Of a DNA stretch of 64,000 bases, positions 19,301-31,421 are shown one piece after another (within the stretch, counting starts at the first letter, position 1; every line of letters starts with the position of its first letter). Location: positions 127,625 through 191,624 of the forward strand of contig QXVZ01023286.1 in NCBI GenBank assembly GCA_008931825.1, written 5' to 3'. The stretch comes from Phallusia fumigata (taxonomy: Eukaryota; Chordata; Ascidiacea; Phlebobranchia; Ascidiidae). The translations under genes and the position numbers were made by a program. The notes beneath the pieces are model-generated. The model had not been told where the DNA came from. It worked only from the letters and a program-made list of their open reading frames with translations, and made no database searches.

Positions 19301-21443
19301 CATGTTTTTTTCACAAAATCTTGTGTCATGCCTTTTTTTATCCAGACCTAAAACATGTGCAAAAATGTTATGACATTCTTTAACGATAATTCCAAGGCAC
19401 TTTATTGCATAAAATATGAAACATTTCTAAAAGTTAAAAAGAAACCATGCACTACAATATCAGCAAATATAAATCAAAATCAATAAACATACATTTATTC
19501 AAAAAAGAAATTGTGTGACTTACTGTGACGTCTTTTGTGGCAATCGCAACATACTTTCGGAAGTAACCCAAATGACTGTTCTTGTGAAACTTACAGACAA
19601 CTTTGTCAAAATCAGGAAAGTTCCTATTCAAATCGACACCATTTGCATTATATCGCCCCTTGATGTAGCCCTTTGGCCAACCCTGTAGATATAATGTATA
19701 TTATTTCGACATAGAATGCAAACAATATCTGTCCTTTTTTAACCTACTAAATTGGCTAATCGTTAACAATAATAAACAGGCACTCACAAAACTGGTAGAG
19801 CAAAGGTAATGATACTATATGATGCAAACATGTCCAGGAAGTAATCATACAAAAACATTATCATTGGTTGCACAGCTAACCTTTAGATCAATAATATAGT
19901 TCGATATGCAGCTATGCCATTACAAATATTGATTCATGTTGTAAATGTAAAATACAACCTAAACATCACTAGGTACAAACAAATTAGTTTTGGGGTATTT
20001 TTGTGAACTTATGGGGTATTTTTTGAAAACAAATAAATAGAAACACAATACTTAATCAGGTAGCTTATTCACATTATTGAAACCATGGATTCAATTTTCT
20101 CCTAAAACCTCACAAAGAAACCACACATATTAGTAAAAAGGACTGCCAGACTGTATCACCAAAGGAAATCTGATAAACAAATTTACCTTTTGGGAGTCAG
20201 CAATTGCGAAGCCATCTGGGTTCATTGTTGGCATGATGTGCAAGGATGTATTGCCAATGAAATCAAGAATTTCCTTGTTACCCTGTTTCATACAAGTTTT
20301 TGATATACCTTTAGAGTAATCCAACCATATTCTTTCTATATGTTCTGCCAAAATCAAACAGTCACATCTTTTTGCGACTTGTGTAAGACTGACAAAAAAA
20401 GAAAACTGCCGCAAAATCTTAACGTCAGAACTGGTAAAAAAGCACAGCAGATATAACCGAGTAACAAGGGCCCAAGCAACATGACTGGTATGTACAACTT
20501 GGAATGATACAAACACAATAAAATATTGAGGTAGGTAATCAATGACCAACAACAACAACAACTTTATTAAACGTTACCATATTGATAGGTTGGCTATTAA
20601 AAAAAAGATTAAACATTTTCAGACCTTTAGGTATTCAATGCAGAGATACTGTACAAAATCAATAAGCACAGCTCGGCCGACGACTTCATTTCCATGCATA
20701 TTTCCAATGTATTTTATTTCAGGAATACCTACAAAAGAGAAAATATTCGTGTTATGTATATATAGGTGAAATAGGCTTAAAAAGGTAATAGCATCATGAC
20801 ACAGATTGATTACAATGAAAGTCTGTACCTTTTAGCATTAAAAAAGCCCTTTGGTCCCTTTCTAACAAAAGGAAAATTTGGCAAAGTCACAAAGCCCAAA
20901 TTAATTACTAATGAAAGATAGTGGAACTTGTGTTTTATATTGTATTGCTACTTATATGAAAGCAATATTATGGTGAGCCACAGTTTGCTTTAGGGCCTAG
21001 GGTTGCCAACCTGTGGGTTAAAGCAACAAAGTACCTACACGTATGTACATAGACAGATAAACGCACCTGGTTGATGCAATTCTGGGCTTTTAGAGAAAGC
21101 TATTACAGCCAATTCCCTTCCCTGGACACTTTTACCAATTGAATACACCTTAGTTATATCTGAAAAACAAACATAACAGCAATTTAGACAATAGAAGCAT
21201 AAAGTTATTCATATATGCACCGCTATGAACCAAAGTACACAAAGAAGGTTTCTATGGTACAATAACAATTACAAATATGCTGTGCGTGCAGAACTTACCT
21301 TTGCATTTTGCATTAGTAGCATGAAGTACATCCAACATTTGGTTGTGGTCATGATATTGGTCAAGAATAATTCCATCTTGCACTATTTTGGTACAGAAAA
21401 CTGGGGCTAATAGCAGCGAAGTCGCAAATATTAAACAATTCAT
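13396..21443 (-). CDS. Secreted M14 metallocarboxypeptidase (CPE/CPN/CPM branch)
   Basis: Ten exons join in frame to ~453 residues: 21443..21299, 21159..21067, 20728..20625, 20282..20187, 19682..19524, 18464..18326, 17594..17448, 16904..16765, 14205..13986, 13514..13396. The N-terminus [17 protein letters not shown] is a signal peptide. Zinc ligands are H91 and E94 ([11 protein letters not shown]) and H223 ([12 protein letters not shown]). [13 protein letters not shown] and MQDFNYL are family signatures, and the general-base Glu is ~312 in CFELTIE. Residues ~342-420 form the transthyretin-like domain that marks the regulatory N/E subfamily (GVKGFV, GDYWRLL). These enzymes remove C-terminal Lys/Arg from peptides; basic specificity is inferred from the subfamily. 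It ends with a short charged tail, with no membrane or GPI segment. The exon 3 donor (AAG/GTCTGA) is weak. Intron 8 (14206-16764) is unusually long at 2.56 kb. CPE, CPN1 or CPM orthology is not resolved. Confidence 0.93.
14206..16764. other. Long intron of the carboxypeptidase gene
   Basis: A 2.56-kb intron between the catalytic-Glu exon and the transthyretin-like exon. Open stretches around 14659-15038 and 15741-16164 have no recognisable domain and no paired splice sites in a compatible phase. CCACTGCCC (~16038) and GTGGTTCCTAACC (~16096) look like stray ends of hAT-like MITEs of the kind seen elsewhere in the window. Confidence 0.4.
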
Positions 21444-23808
21444 TTTAACCGCTACTGCTCAAATAAAGCAAAATAATCATAAAAAGGAAACCTGTGTTTT
21501 TACAGTCCACTTTAATTAACTTAATTATGCAGGTCTACATAACTTTCTTCACAAAAAAGTCTAAATCAAACGCTTGTCCAAATATACTGCAGAGGCAGAC
21601 AAACGTCTATACTGCAGGTTCAGACCAATGACTTACACAACAATAAGCACAAAAATATTTTTGTGGTCCACAACCTGGGTTTATTTGCTTCTAATAAATC
21701 ACCCTACATCTTCATAGCTACATTCACAAACATACTCACACTCGCACACCTGACATGGTACAGTACATATCGTTCTGACATTTCAGTACTGAACAATTCC
21801 ATAGCCCACGGCTATAACACTCGCAAAACAAAATGTACACGTTTATTTATTGACACACTTGCCTTTTTCTTGCCATACACTTTTTTCTACTTTTCTACTG
21901 ACACTACTCCTTCTCCGAGTTTGTTTTTTCAAATGTGACGAATATTCGTTGTTTGGAATGCGTGATTTCTATCCTGTTCATATTTTGGAAAAATTAGAAT
22001 CACTATTACTTTTCTACATCCCAAATTTTATGATGCATTTTTTGTTTTTGCGCAACAGCATATTGGAAAGAATATGTTAGTCGATTGAGTGAAACAAAAG
22101 CAACACATATCATTGTGGGGGAGAGTGGATTGCAAGGCCAAAACAATCGTTGAGCATTTTTGGCTCCTGTGCGCTATATTTAAACAGGCATTATTTCGCG
22201 AAAGTCTTGAAATTTTCCATGTTAAACAAACTATTTAATTTGGTACAATGCATTCCTTGTATATGCCAATGTCAAATAAATGGTGTTTTAGACATTTTAT
22301 TTTATTAATAATCGCAAATGCCGCGTGGTCCAGTATACAAAGCAAAGTGGTCTTTGAGTTTTTCCGGTGAATAAACTTTTATGTTTTTCCAGTAACGGTA
22401 AATAAAAGTAGTCTTCTCGATGTCAAGTAACGATCATTCGATCGGGCAAATAGCCTTTTAGTATGTTTTCCAGAGTTCGAGTAGGGAGCACACGGTGTTT
22501 ATATTTGCTAATTTTGCTTATTGTTTTTGTACCGTGTAAAAAAATAATGGATCTCTGAAGTTATTAAGTCGCCCTTTTTATTGTGGTCCATTTTATGTGG
22601 TGAGAGAAAAGACGTTTATTTGTTAGTTGTATTGGTTTGCGTTTAGGACGCAGCAAGCCTAGTGCCAAGTCTTATTCTGCGTTCTACTAAGTTCTACATT
22701 CTACTAAATTTTAATTGTACGTTTCATTCTACATTCCAAGCATACACTACGCTTGATTAACTCTAGTAGAATCGCACTGTATAGTAACAAAACTAAACAG
22801 CTGAAGTTTCCAATTAAATCGGTTTTAAGCTTTTAACACGCAAGGTTGTAAGACTCATCAACCTTAAATCTTATAGAACCACACAAAGTTCTGTAGCTTA
22901 AAATCATCTCTGTGGGTTTTGTTGACTCGGCATATTTGGTATTAACACAACTTTTAAAAACGGCAGAAGCGCCGCAGTGTCTGTAAATCCGTTCATTGAA
23001 ACCAAAACCACAACAGCTGTGCCACCAGATAAGTGCTAGAGACAGTTGAAACAGGCTACACTCAAAAGCAGTTATCTCTGGTCTGGAAAGTGCGTTGTAG
23101 CTTAAAGGAGCTGAATAAGGTAATGTTGTGCTGTGTTGTGTTCTAAGTTTCATTTACTTGCGTTCTCCGCACCTGGTGATGTTATATTTCGTGAAACTGA
23201 TCGCGTCTGTAACTTTTTGAACGTGTTGAATAAAAAGTTGTTTAAAACCATTTTAAATTAAGATACAATGTCGAAGTAGGTCATTCAGTATCCCGTCGAG
23301 GTAGAAATTCGCAATAATATTAATGAAAAAGGACAGGTGTATTCATTTATCAGCAAATTAATAACAAAATAGTCCAACTTAAAAAGTAAAAGTTGAGGTG
23401 GTGGTACTTAGTGGTGCGAAATGACATCTTTTTAATTTATTTTTCAGTTTATTATTTTATGCATTACACGATATGCAAGAATTTTTTTTGAAACACTGCT
23501 GGCTTCTCTGCAGTTGCCGTGCTGTCTGATACATTGCCAGTTACGTTGTTGCCTGACACATCCTGCTTATTGGCTGCTTTGATACACAGTTCGACGGGGA
23601 TAGGAAATGACTGCCTTTATTGAGATTGGCCTTCATTAAAAAGTTTGTAAACAACTGTTGCAGAGAAGGAAGCAAAGCAAAGCGCACGATACTATCCTTC
23701 AGACACACGAGGTTAACCTGTACACTGTCTGCTTTTACAAAGTGTTGAACAGTATTTTTGAAGGCTAAAGGGATTTTAAGCGGGAACGTATTACAGCTGT
23801 AGTTTCAA
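21444..23808. other. Intergenic region between divergent promoters
   Basis: Lies between the carboxypeptidase (-) and the first SLC35G-like gene (+), so it should hold both promoters. Positions ~22670-22740 contain a short degenerate motif (TTCTACTAAGTTCTACATTC and variants). No exon with matching splice sites was found. Confidence 0.45.
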
Positions 23809-25260
23809 ATGGAAGATATTGCTGACACAGTCAACGAGACCAAAAATGAAAATTCAGCAGCCTCAAGCGAAAAGAAATCCAAACGTGGCTTTAACTGCAA
23901 ATCAATCCAAGGCTTCACATACGCCGTGCTATCGACATTCACAGGATCAATATCAAGCGTTTTTATAAAACTAGCGTCAGGGGCTAGAACGGACCAAATT
24001 CAGTTGGCGAGGTTGTACGCAGTTTACTTGGTAGTTTTACCGTATCTCACCTATAGTGGCAAAAGACTGGTACCAAGCGACAAGACGACTGTATTGTTAC
24101 TACTGGTACGTGGGGTAATTGGATCCATAGCGACAATTGCCTACACGGCTAGTCTGAAGTTTATGCCGCTCGGTGACGCTATATCCATTATGTACACGTA
24201 CGTTCTGTTCGTGGGGATTTTAGCGTGGGTGTTTTTAAAAGGTAAGCCGTTGTTTTGGTGGCGTGTCCAATCATTTGAATGGTGTTTAACTGTGTCTATA
24301 AATTTGGTGTCTAAACTGATTTGCGGATGTTTAAAGTATATGTATATATTGGATTCGAATCCAGGCACATTCAAACCTAAATCTGGAGTTTAACTATTGT
24401 ACTAAACCCGATGTTTTTATCCTCAATGGCTTTCGAAACTTGTCTGAACTTCATGTGACAGCGAGTAACATTTACAGACGTAACACCACCAATACGATGC
24501 CGTTTGTTTTTTATACTCGTCTAACATGATAATGCAAAGGCCCAACAAGTAACGAAGTATCGCGCCGCACTGTTACTACGTCCGAACTTCCTAAACTTGG
24601 TTACAAGTGATCCAATTTTAAAAGTATTTACCAAATTGGTTCATTAATCACGCTGCACCGACATCCAAGTGAGTTTCGGAATAAACACGCCTTGTCTTTC
24701 CTGTTACAGAATCTTGCACTGCAATCGACGTCATCCTTTCAATCACCACCATCGCTGGTGTCGTCTTTGTCGCCCAACCTCCGTTTATATTTGGCAGCGA
24801 CGACGCCGACGAAACCCAGTATCAGAGAGGGATGGGGGTCGCGATGGCCCTGACAGCGTCAATATCGCTTTCGATAACCTACCTAGTCATCCGAAAGATG
24901 GGCCCGGCTGTGCATTGCAGCCTTTCACTCTTTTACTTAGCGTGGTGTGGATTGCTGATCATCATAGTATATATGATTTCAACTGGCAGCTCGGACGTGC
25001 CATGTCTGGTGGACGTGTTGCATGTACTGGGCTCAGCCGGAACCGGAGTGCTGTCCATGTTGTTTGTGACCTTGGCGTTGCAGAAGGAACGCGCGGGGCC
25101 GGTGACGTTGGTAAACACAACCGAAGTTATATTTTCGTTCGCTTTTCAGTGGATCTTCTTTCAGCAGGGCACCTCGCTGTACAGCATTGTTGGCGCTGTA
25201 TTAATATTTGTTTCCGCACTTGTGCTGACGATTCGCAACATACGGAAAGGCATGGACTAA
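23809..25260 (+). CDS. SLC35G-like EamA transporter, copy 1
   Basis: Two exons, 23809..24241 (donor GTAAGC, phase 1) and 24710..25260, join to 327 residues. The protein is a ten-helix drug/metabolite-transporter with two EamA repeats of about five helices. Repeat 1 includes PLGDAISIMYTYVLFVG (~128-144). Repeat 2 begins at the splice junction (ESCTAIDVILSITTIAG) and includes RKMGPAVHCSLSLFY and ERAGPVTLVN. The N-terminal ~30 residues are polar and presumably cytosolic. Vertebrate SLC35G members are orphan transporters of internal membranes or plasma membrane, and substrate is not predictable. It is the only array member on + and the most diverged, head-on to copy 2. The phase-1 junction is shared by all six copies. 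Confidence 0.9.
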
Positions 25261-25990
25261 AATCGAGAGAGCTGTTAGGATTTCGTTGGGTTTCACTAAC
25301 GTTGTGGACTATAGACCTTTTATAGCGGAAAAAGTCTGTTCATACATCTCAAGTAACATGTTTTCATCAACTAATAGACTTATAAACTGGAATGTTTTTG
25401 AAGGGTTTACAAATTCTCTAGGGCACTGGATTCCAACCCGTGGTAAACGTGTAACACTCGTGAGTAGTGCTACGCGAAGGTCTTCCTACGCGAGAACTCT
25501 TCACAAAAAACTGTAGTGATCGCTGTCGCCTTTACACATCCGGTTCTATTATAAATTTATACATTTCCGTGTGCTTTTCATTCAAAACGAGGCGGTAAGA
25601 GGCAACAGAACAGGGCCCACAAGCGGTACTCAGTTAGAAAAAGGTTAATAGCATCTCTTTAGGGTTAATGTTTTTGCTGAACCGCATGATGCCGCAAGGT
25701 TGATCGAAAATGTGTTTTCCGCGTATAATTCAAGTTGAAACTATTGCGCCGGGCAATGCCCTGAATTTCTCCACTGTACCTCACACCCTTGTCATGGGCA
25801 AAACAAAACGGCATTTGTCGACTTGTTGCTCGTTACGTGCTTAATGAATTCGGAACAGACACCAAAATAGGTCAAAAAAATAGACATTGTAAGTTTCACA
25901 TTGCAAGCGTGGTCCTAAGTCAAGAGGTATAAATTGCAAATTCATGTACACACTGCATAAAAATAATCTTTGGTACAAAGTATAACTTTG
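25261..25990. other. Intergenic region between convergent SLC35G copies
   Basis: About 0.7 kb between the stop codons of copies 1 and 2. I see no further exon or recognisable repeat. Confidence 0.5.
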
Positions 25991-27176
25991 CTATGTGGTG
26001 CTGCTGTTCCGAATATTACGTAGCGTCAACAGAACGGCACAAGCCAATATCAAGGCGGCGCCTAACATACTGTACCAAGTCGTGTTGGAACCAAAAAAGG
26101 CAAACTGGAAAATAAATGCAAAAATTACTTGTGACATGTTTACCAGAGTCACGGGACCTGCTCTCTCGTACTGAAGAGCCAAGGTCATCAGAATTTGCGC
26201 CAAAAATGATGCCACGCTATAAGTAGCCATCAGCGATAAGTCTTGAAGACAAGGAATAGAGAAGCCCGTGGTTGCACTTGTGTAGATTGCAGTAGAAATA
26301 ATTCCAAAACTGGTATAGTAGAAAATGGACAGTGAGAAGTGGACACCGTGGCCCATCTTACGTATGACAATGTTAGTTGTTGCAATGAGAATAGCCGCTA
26401 CAAAAGCAACGACAATTCCAAGGGTTCGCTGTGTGGAGACAGAGGTTGATGGCTGATCGAAAATGACCGACGGACGAGCCACTAAAACCACACCTGTCAT
26501 AGTTACCAATGAGAATATTGCCTCCAGTATTCCACAGGGTTCTGAAAAAAATTGCACATATACTGCACAAGTAAAACATTTGAATAAAACCCTAAAGCAA
26601 AGACCGAAAAACAATGCTTGCCTGCCATAATGGTTGTGAAAATTACTTTAAATACGTAACGTTAAAGACAAAAAACTGATAATCTTACCACAAATGCAAA
26701 AATGACATACTGAATAAAATTTTAAGACTAAAGATACGTATTAGTAGAAAACATTTCACCTGCTTTATAAATGAAAGATATCCGAACAAACCTTTAAGGC
26801 AAATACATGCAAAAATTCCCACAAGTGAGACGTAGGTGTACTGCACAGCGATGACGTCACCCAACGGCGCCAGATTCAGGCTGAGGACGATTGCCCACGT
26901 TGACAAAAGGCCCAACAGTGCGCGGGCAAAAAGGAAAAAGTTTGTACGCAGCTCAGCCTGCACGATGTTTTCTTTTCTGTACGTTAGATGTGGCACCAAC
27001 CAAAGGTATTGCAAACACACCCTTATCAGTATTGTGAGGTTGGTGTTGGGGGTTGCAATGTACTTTAGAGCGAGGCCAGAGAGGGATGAAAATAGTGCGG
27101 AAAGAAACGAAAAAGCGAACCCGATGAAAGCTTGGTGCCGGTTTGACGGATTAACAGTTTCAATTGATAAATCCAT
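25991..27176 (-). CDS. SLC35G-like EamA transporter, copy 2
   Basis: Exons 27176..26792 (donor GTTTGT, phase 1) and 26541..25991 join to 311 residues. Exon 2 is 551 nt, exactly the size in copy 1. Repeat 1 contains APLGDVIAVQYTYVSLVG and repeat 2 contains RKMGHGVHFSLSIFYY, YERAGPVTLVN and the ending LLTLRNIRN. With copy 3 it forms a subgroup that has NTNLTILIR / DTNMTILIR near residue 45, a possible N-glycosylation or loop signature absent from copies 4-6. Ten transmembrane segments are expected. Substrate is unknown. Confidence 0.9.
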
Positions 27177-29016
27177 TTCCTTGTTTTTCTACCTTAAAAC
27201 TTTAAAAAAAGTAAACTCACATAAATGACAAGTGGTTATTGTTAGCTGGTTATGTAAATACATTGCATAGAATTTCTTGTCAGTACATTTGCATTTTAAT
27301 GTCAATACATCTGAATAGAATTTCCAACATTTGCATGGACAAACTGTTTCCCGTATTTGCGTCTCCCTTAACGTACTGCAAAACAGTCACAAAATTGTGA
27401 TTCTAAACTTATACATCTTGCTGTCTAAACGCGGACAAACTTGCACATGCAGATAGTGCAACTGCTGGTAAACGTGAACACAACCAAAGAACTGCACAAA
27501 CACAGGAAAGAGTCAAGCACGAAGCAGTCAAGGAAGTCCTGTAGTACAAACTTGTCCCCTCGCGAACTGACAATGTCAATGTCAACAATGCAACAAAGAC
27601 TCTATTTAACAAAGTTACTTTAGTAATCCTTACTAGCAGCGGAGTTGTTGTAATGGCAAAGTGCTACTAGGCCTAACGTTAGCCAATTAATGCAGTTTAC
27701 ACAACGTCAAGGCACTGGCACAAAAGTCGTTGCATTCTGCAGCATTGCATTGGTAGCTGGAACTACAAAACAGTAACCTATATTACAAACGTCATTTCCA
27801 ACTGTCAGAATATCAGTTTCCGCTACTGAGCTACACATGGAAATTAAAAAAATTACGGATACGATACAGGCAATGCAAACAGAAGGCTAGCCTAACCATT
27901 AAGCAAATTGTCCCGCTTCTCATGAAAGAAAAGGAGCAACACAAAAATGTGCAACAGTCGAATCAATCGTTGTTTACACTGCCAAGTCGAAAGGCAAATG
28001 GGCTAAGTTCTGCAGTAAGCCCTTCAATGCTAGTAAGAAGCACTCCCAAACTTAGGCAAGCCGCAGTAAAACCAGAATCAGAACCGCCATGTTTGAAAGA
28101 CAAACAACACCAATTGTGTGTTTTGTGACCGCCCCCACAACACAGCGAAAAACGCAACAAAGAAGGAAAAAAGGTGTGTGATGGAGAAAAGAAGCTCAGA
28201 GCAACAATATCAGCAGAATAACAGCTGCTTGTGTTACCGGTTTGTATCGAGAGCCTCAGAATTTGGCCTAGCAGTTTCGGGTCGTAATGTATTATTCTTG
28301 CTAACCAAACTCGTTAAACCCAGGCCAACCGGATATTTTAGCTCAGACTGCCTTCATAATTCTGCAAACAGATCAGAATCCAGCAATAACGGCTAAGTCT
28401 GCCTGGCACTGGTCGAAATTCGGCAGAAAGCTCGCAAGAAGACTGATTTGTTTTAGTTCAAAAGTTACAACTGCTTTAATTAGTGCTAGAGGGCAAATAA
28501 GCAATCGCGAAACGATACAAGTTTTCTTCCAGCACTTGTCAGATCGACAAGTAGGTTTGAGGCGGAAAGGGCAACGATAAAGTAGTGCACAAAACAAATG
28601 TAACCTAATACAGGGTGATTTGATGAAACAAAACTGCAGTGATGGATTAACAAACATTTGAAAATGCAAAACAAATTGCATTGAGGGGAGGTGAATATCT
28701 TCAAGGTTGAATAGACCTAAACGAAATTTAACTAGGTGTGCATGGTTTGTAACAAAGCGACCCAAATTGCAGCTAAACACATGACAAAAAACAGACGTGA
28801 AATAAACAACTTTATGCCACAGCCGTTTTCGTGCAGGGATTCCCTAAACTACAGAGCTCTTGCCAACGTGGACATATTTTCTCCAACATCGTATGACTGG
28901 ACACGCAGTTTCAGTTCAATTCTAACTGTAAAAACGTCTGGTATTTGTTACGCTATTACGACCACCCGCTAGACTTGCCAAAAACACATATCATATTGAT
29001 ATATATCTGTCAAACT
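27177..29016. other. Intergenic region between SLC35G copies 2 and 3
   Basis: Upstream of copy 2 and downstream of copy 3. No exon was supported: open stretches on both strands at 27.4-28.9 kb lack domains and usable splice pairs. TATATATC-rich sequence near 28990 precedes the hAT-like insertion. Confidence 0.4.
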
Positions 29017-29492
29017 CAGGGGTTCTTAACCAGGGGTATACGTAAGGCAATGGTTTGCAATCGGGAAGAAATTCCTCCCAAGGGAGTAATTTGATGAGTT
29101 AAGGGGAGGAGTTTCCACTTAATAGTAAAGTTACTCATGATAAATGTAGCATTATTTTAAAGGTGGGCCAAGGGTTCTAAACAAACTTTTTAACATTACT
29201 TTTCATCACTTTTTGCCTAGTAGGGGAGGAATAAAAAATCCAATATAAGCAAAGGGGGAGTGCATTAAAAAGTTTGGAAACCACTGCCCTAAGGGGTGCG
29301 AGATTTGCTTCCTGCTGGGGGTACAAGGATGCTGAATCATTGCGCCAATTTTGTAGATACTCATCTCTAACACCTAAAACATGGTTTGGTATTTAAACAT
29401 GAGAACATAATGACTTCCTGCAAATTACAGAAGGAGGTACAAGAACTGTTTTTCAAAGGAATGCCGACATGGGAAAAGGTTAAGAAACGCTG
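29017..29492. mobile_element. hAT-like nonautonomous element (outer)
   Basis: Starts CAGGGGTTCTTAACC and ends GGTTAAGAAACGCTG, an imperfect inverted pair of hAT type. Flanking octamers GTCAAACT (29009-29016) and GTCTAACC (29493-29500) match at six of eight positions, as an aged 8-bp target duplication would. The right octamer contains the stop codon of SLC35G copy 3. It is interrupted by the second element at 29048..29286. No transposase is present. Confidence 0.6.
29048..29286. mobile_element. hAT-like MITE nested in the outer element
   Basis: Begins CAATGGTTTGCAATC and ends GTTTGGAAACCACTG. Flanking octamers ACGTAAGG and CCCTAAGG share six of eight bases, including the last five. Its ends resemble the MITE at 10867 more than they resemble its host element, so it is a different family that landed inside the first. 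Confidence 0.55.
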
Positions 29493-29494
29493 GT

Positions 29495-30564
29495 CTAACC
29501 ATTTTTGATATTGCGCAATATAAGAATAACCCCACACGCAAAAATCATCGCAGCGCCCAACATACTGTACCAAGTGGTGTCGAACTCAACGAAAGCAAAC
29601 TGCAAAATAAATGCAAAAATCACTTGCGACATATTCACGAGCGTCACAGGGCCTGCCTTTTCGTACTGCAGTGACAAGATCATTAAAATCTGAGACACAA
29701 ACGCAGCAAAACTGTGGGCAACCATAAGAAGCAAATCCTGCAGGCATGGTATGTAAAATCCGTCGCTTGCACTTATGTAAATGACGACGGCAATTATCGC
29801 CATCCAAGTGAAGTAGAATATTGAAAGCGAGTAGTGGACACCGCGTCCGATTTTTCGTACAATTACGACGGAGCACGCAGTAAAAATTGCTGATGCGAAT
29901 GATGCTATTATTCCCAAAGTTCTTTCGAGGGAACTGGCGTCGGATTCATGATGTAGCAGGAATGATGGTCGAGCGACAAGAACCAGACCAATCAGGTTTA
30001 CACCGGATAGTATAACTTCCAATATTCCACAGCTTTCTGAAACAATTCATTCAAATCATGTACATGCAAAATTTATGGTCTTAAACATTCCTAATGGAAA
30101 AACTACTTTGGCTTGTCTTTTTCACCATGGATAATGTTATTGATTATCTGCCAGGTCACCATATGTTTAATGCACTTACCTTTCAGGCAAACACATGCAA
30201 AGAAGCCTACCAGTATGACGTAGCTGTAATGCACGGCAATGACATCCCCTAGAGGCGCTAGAGTCAGGCTAAAAAGCAGCAACCAGATTGCCGAAAGACT
30301 ACAGAACGTTCGTGCAAGCAGTAAAAGATTTATTTTCAGGTCGGTCAACACGAAGCCTTCGTTTCTATACGTCAAATGGGGGATCAGCCAGAAGTACTGC
30401 ACGCACATTCTTATGAGAATAGTCATGTTGGTGTCTTGCGTTGCGATGAATGTGATCATCAGACCAGATAGAGCTGAGAAAAATGCGGAGACGAGCGAGA
30501 AGGCCAATCCTATGTACGCTCGACAACGCCTTGGTTGGACGACGGCTTCTTCTGAAGAGCTCAT
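29495..30564 (-). CDS. SLC35G-like EamA transporter, copy 3
   Basis: Exons 30564..30180 (385 nt, identical in length to copy 2, phase 1) and 30036..29495 join to 308 residues. Repeat 1 includes APLGDVIAVHYSYVILVG. Repeat 2 includes RKIGRGVHYSLSIFYF and YEKAGPVTLVN. The protein ends in LRNIKNG, three residues shorter than copy 2. Its TAG stop lies within the octamer flanking the hAT-like insertion at 29017-29492, so the last codons may be replacement sequence. All membrane segments remain intact, so the gene is probably functional. It is the closest relative of copy 2. Confidence 0.88.
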
Positions 30565-31421
30565 TTTGTCATTGGATGATATTTCAGCCTGTTTCTTAGC
30601 AACAGCTTGTTACCCTAGAATCACGTGCTATCGCACACTAGATATGTAACAGAATTTTCTTTTGTCAGCCACTCAGTTTGTCCAGTCTTTAGTTGATAAA
30701 GTGGTTACTGTAGTGTTATTGTTTCTATACTGTTTACTGTTACTATGGCCGAGCTATACAAGAACGCATGTGACCTCTGGAGAGCATTCACAATACAGAC
30801 TGTGATACGGCGTGTGTGTGCTTACGTGAGTCAGAACACTACAGCTACCAAACAATTGCTGAATATATCACTATTATCTTGACGAAATTTGCAATTAAAA
30901 GAGCCCTACCTAAATTGTGTACCTGTCCGACACTTAAAGTACATGCAGTCAAAACGCTTGGTTAAACCTGAAAACAAAGCCAAGCGGGCCTCTTCCCTCA
31001 AAACGCGAGTAAAGGTTCTTTAATGCTTGCTTGCACAAATTATATTTGTACATACCCAGCGGTACACGTATCAGATGACGCTGTCAATAAATACAATATT
31101 TCGCATGCCTTTTAAATATGCCACAGCCCCTGATAACATAGCCAGTTAATTACGCTTCGTTAAAAATGTCGCACTTATCAATAGTCCACAAACGTTTGCA
31201 CTGCGCAATAAACCTGCACATTGAGGAGAGTTGACCGCCCAATGTAGTTACCTATTTTACTACTAGTCAAACATTTATGAATAAGTTGTCAAACCCCGTG
31301 AGGCCAGGGTACGTGCGGTGACTGTGTCAATTATTAACCTACCATCGCGGACAAGGTGATAAATTCAATAATCCTGTCTCGGTCACTTGTGTTTTCTAAA
31401 AAATTCTAAAATTTTAGCGAC
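30565..31421. other. Intergenic region between SLC35G copies 3 and 4
   Basis: Promoter side of copy 3 and 3' flank of copy 4. I see no gene or clear repeat. Confidence 0.4.
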
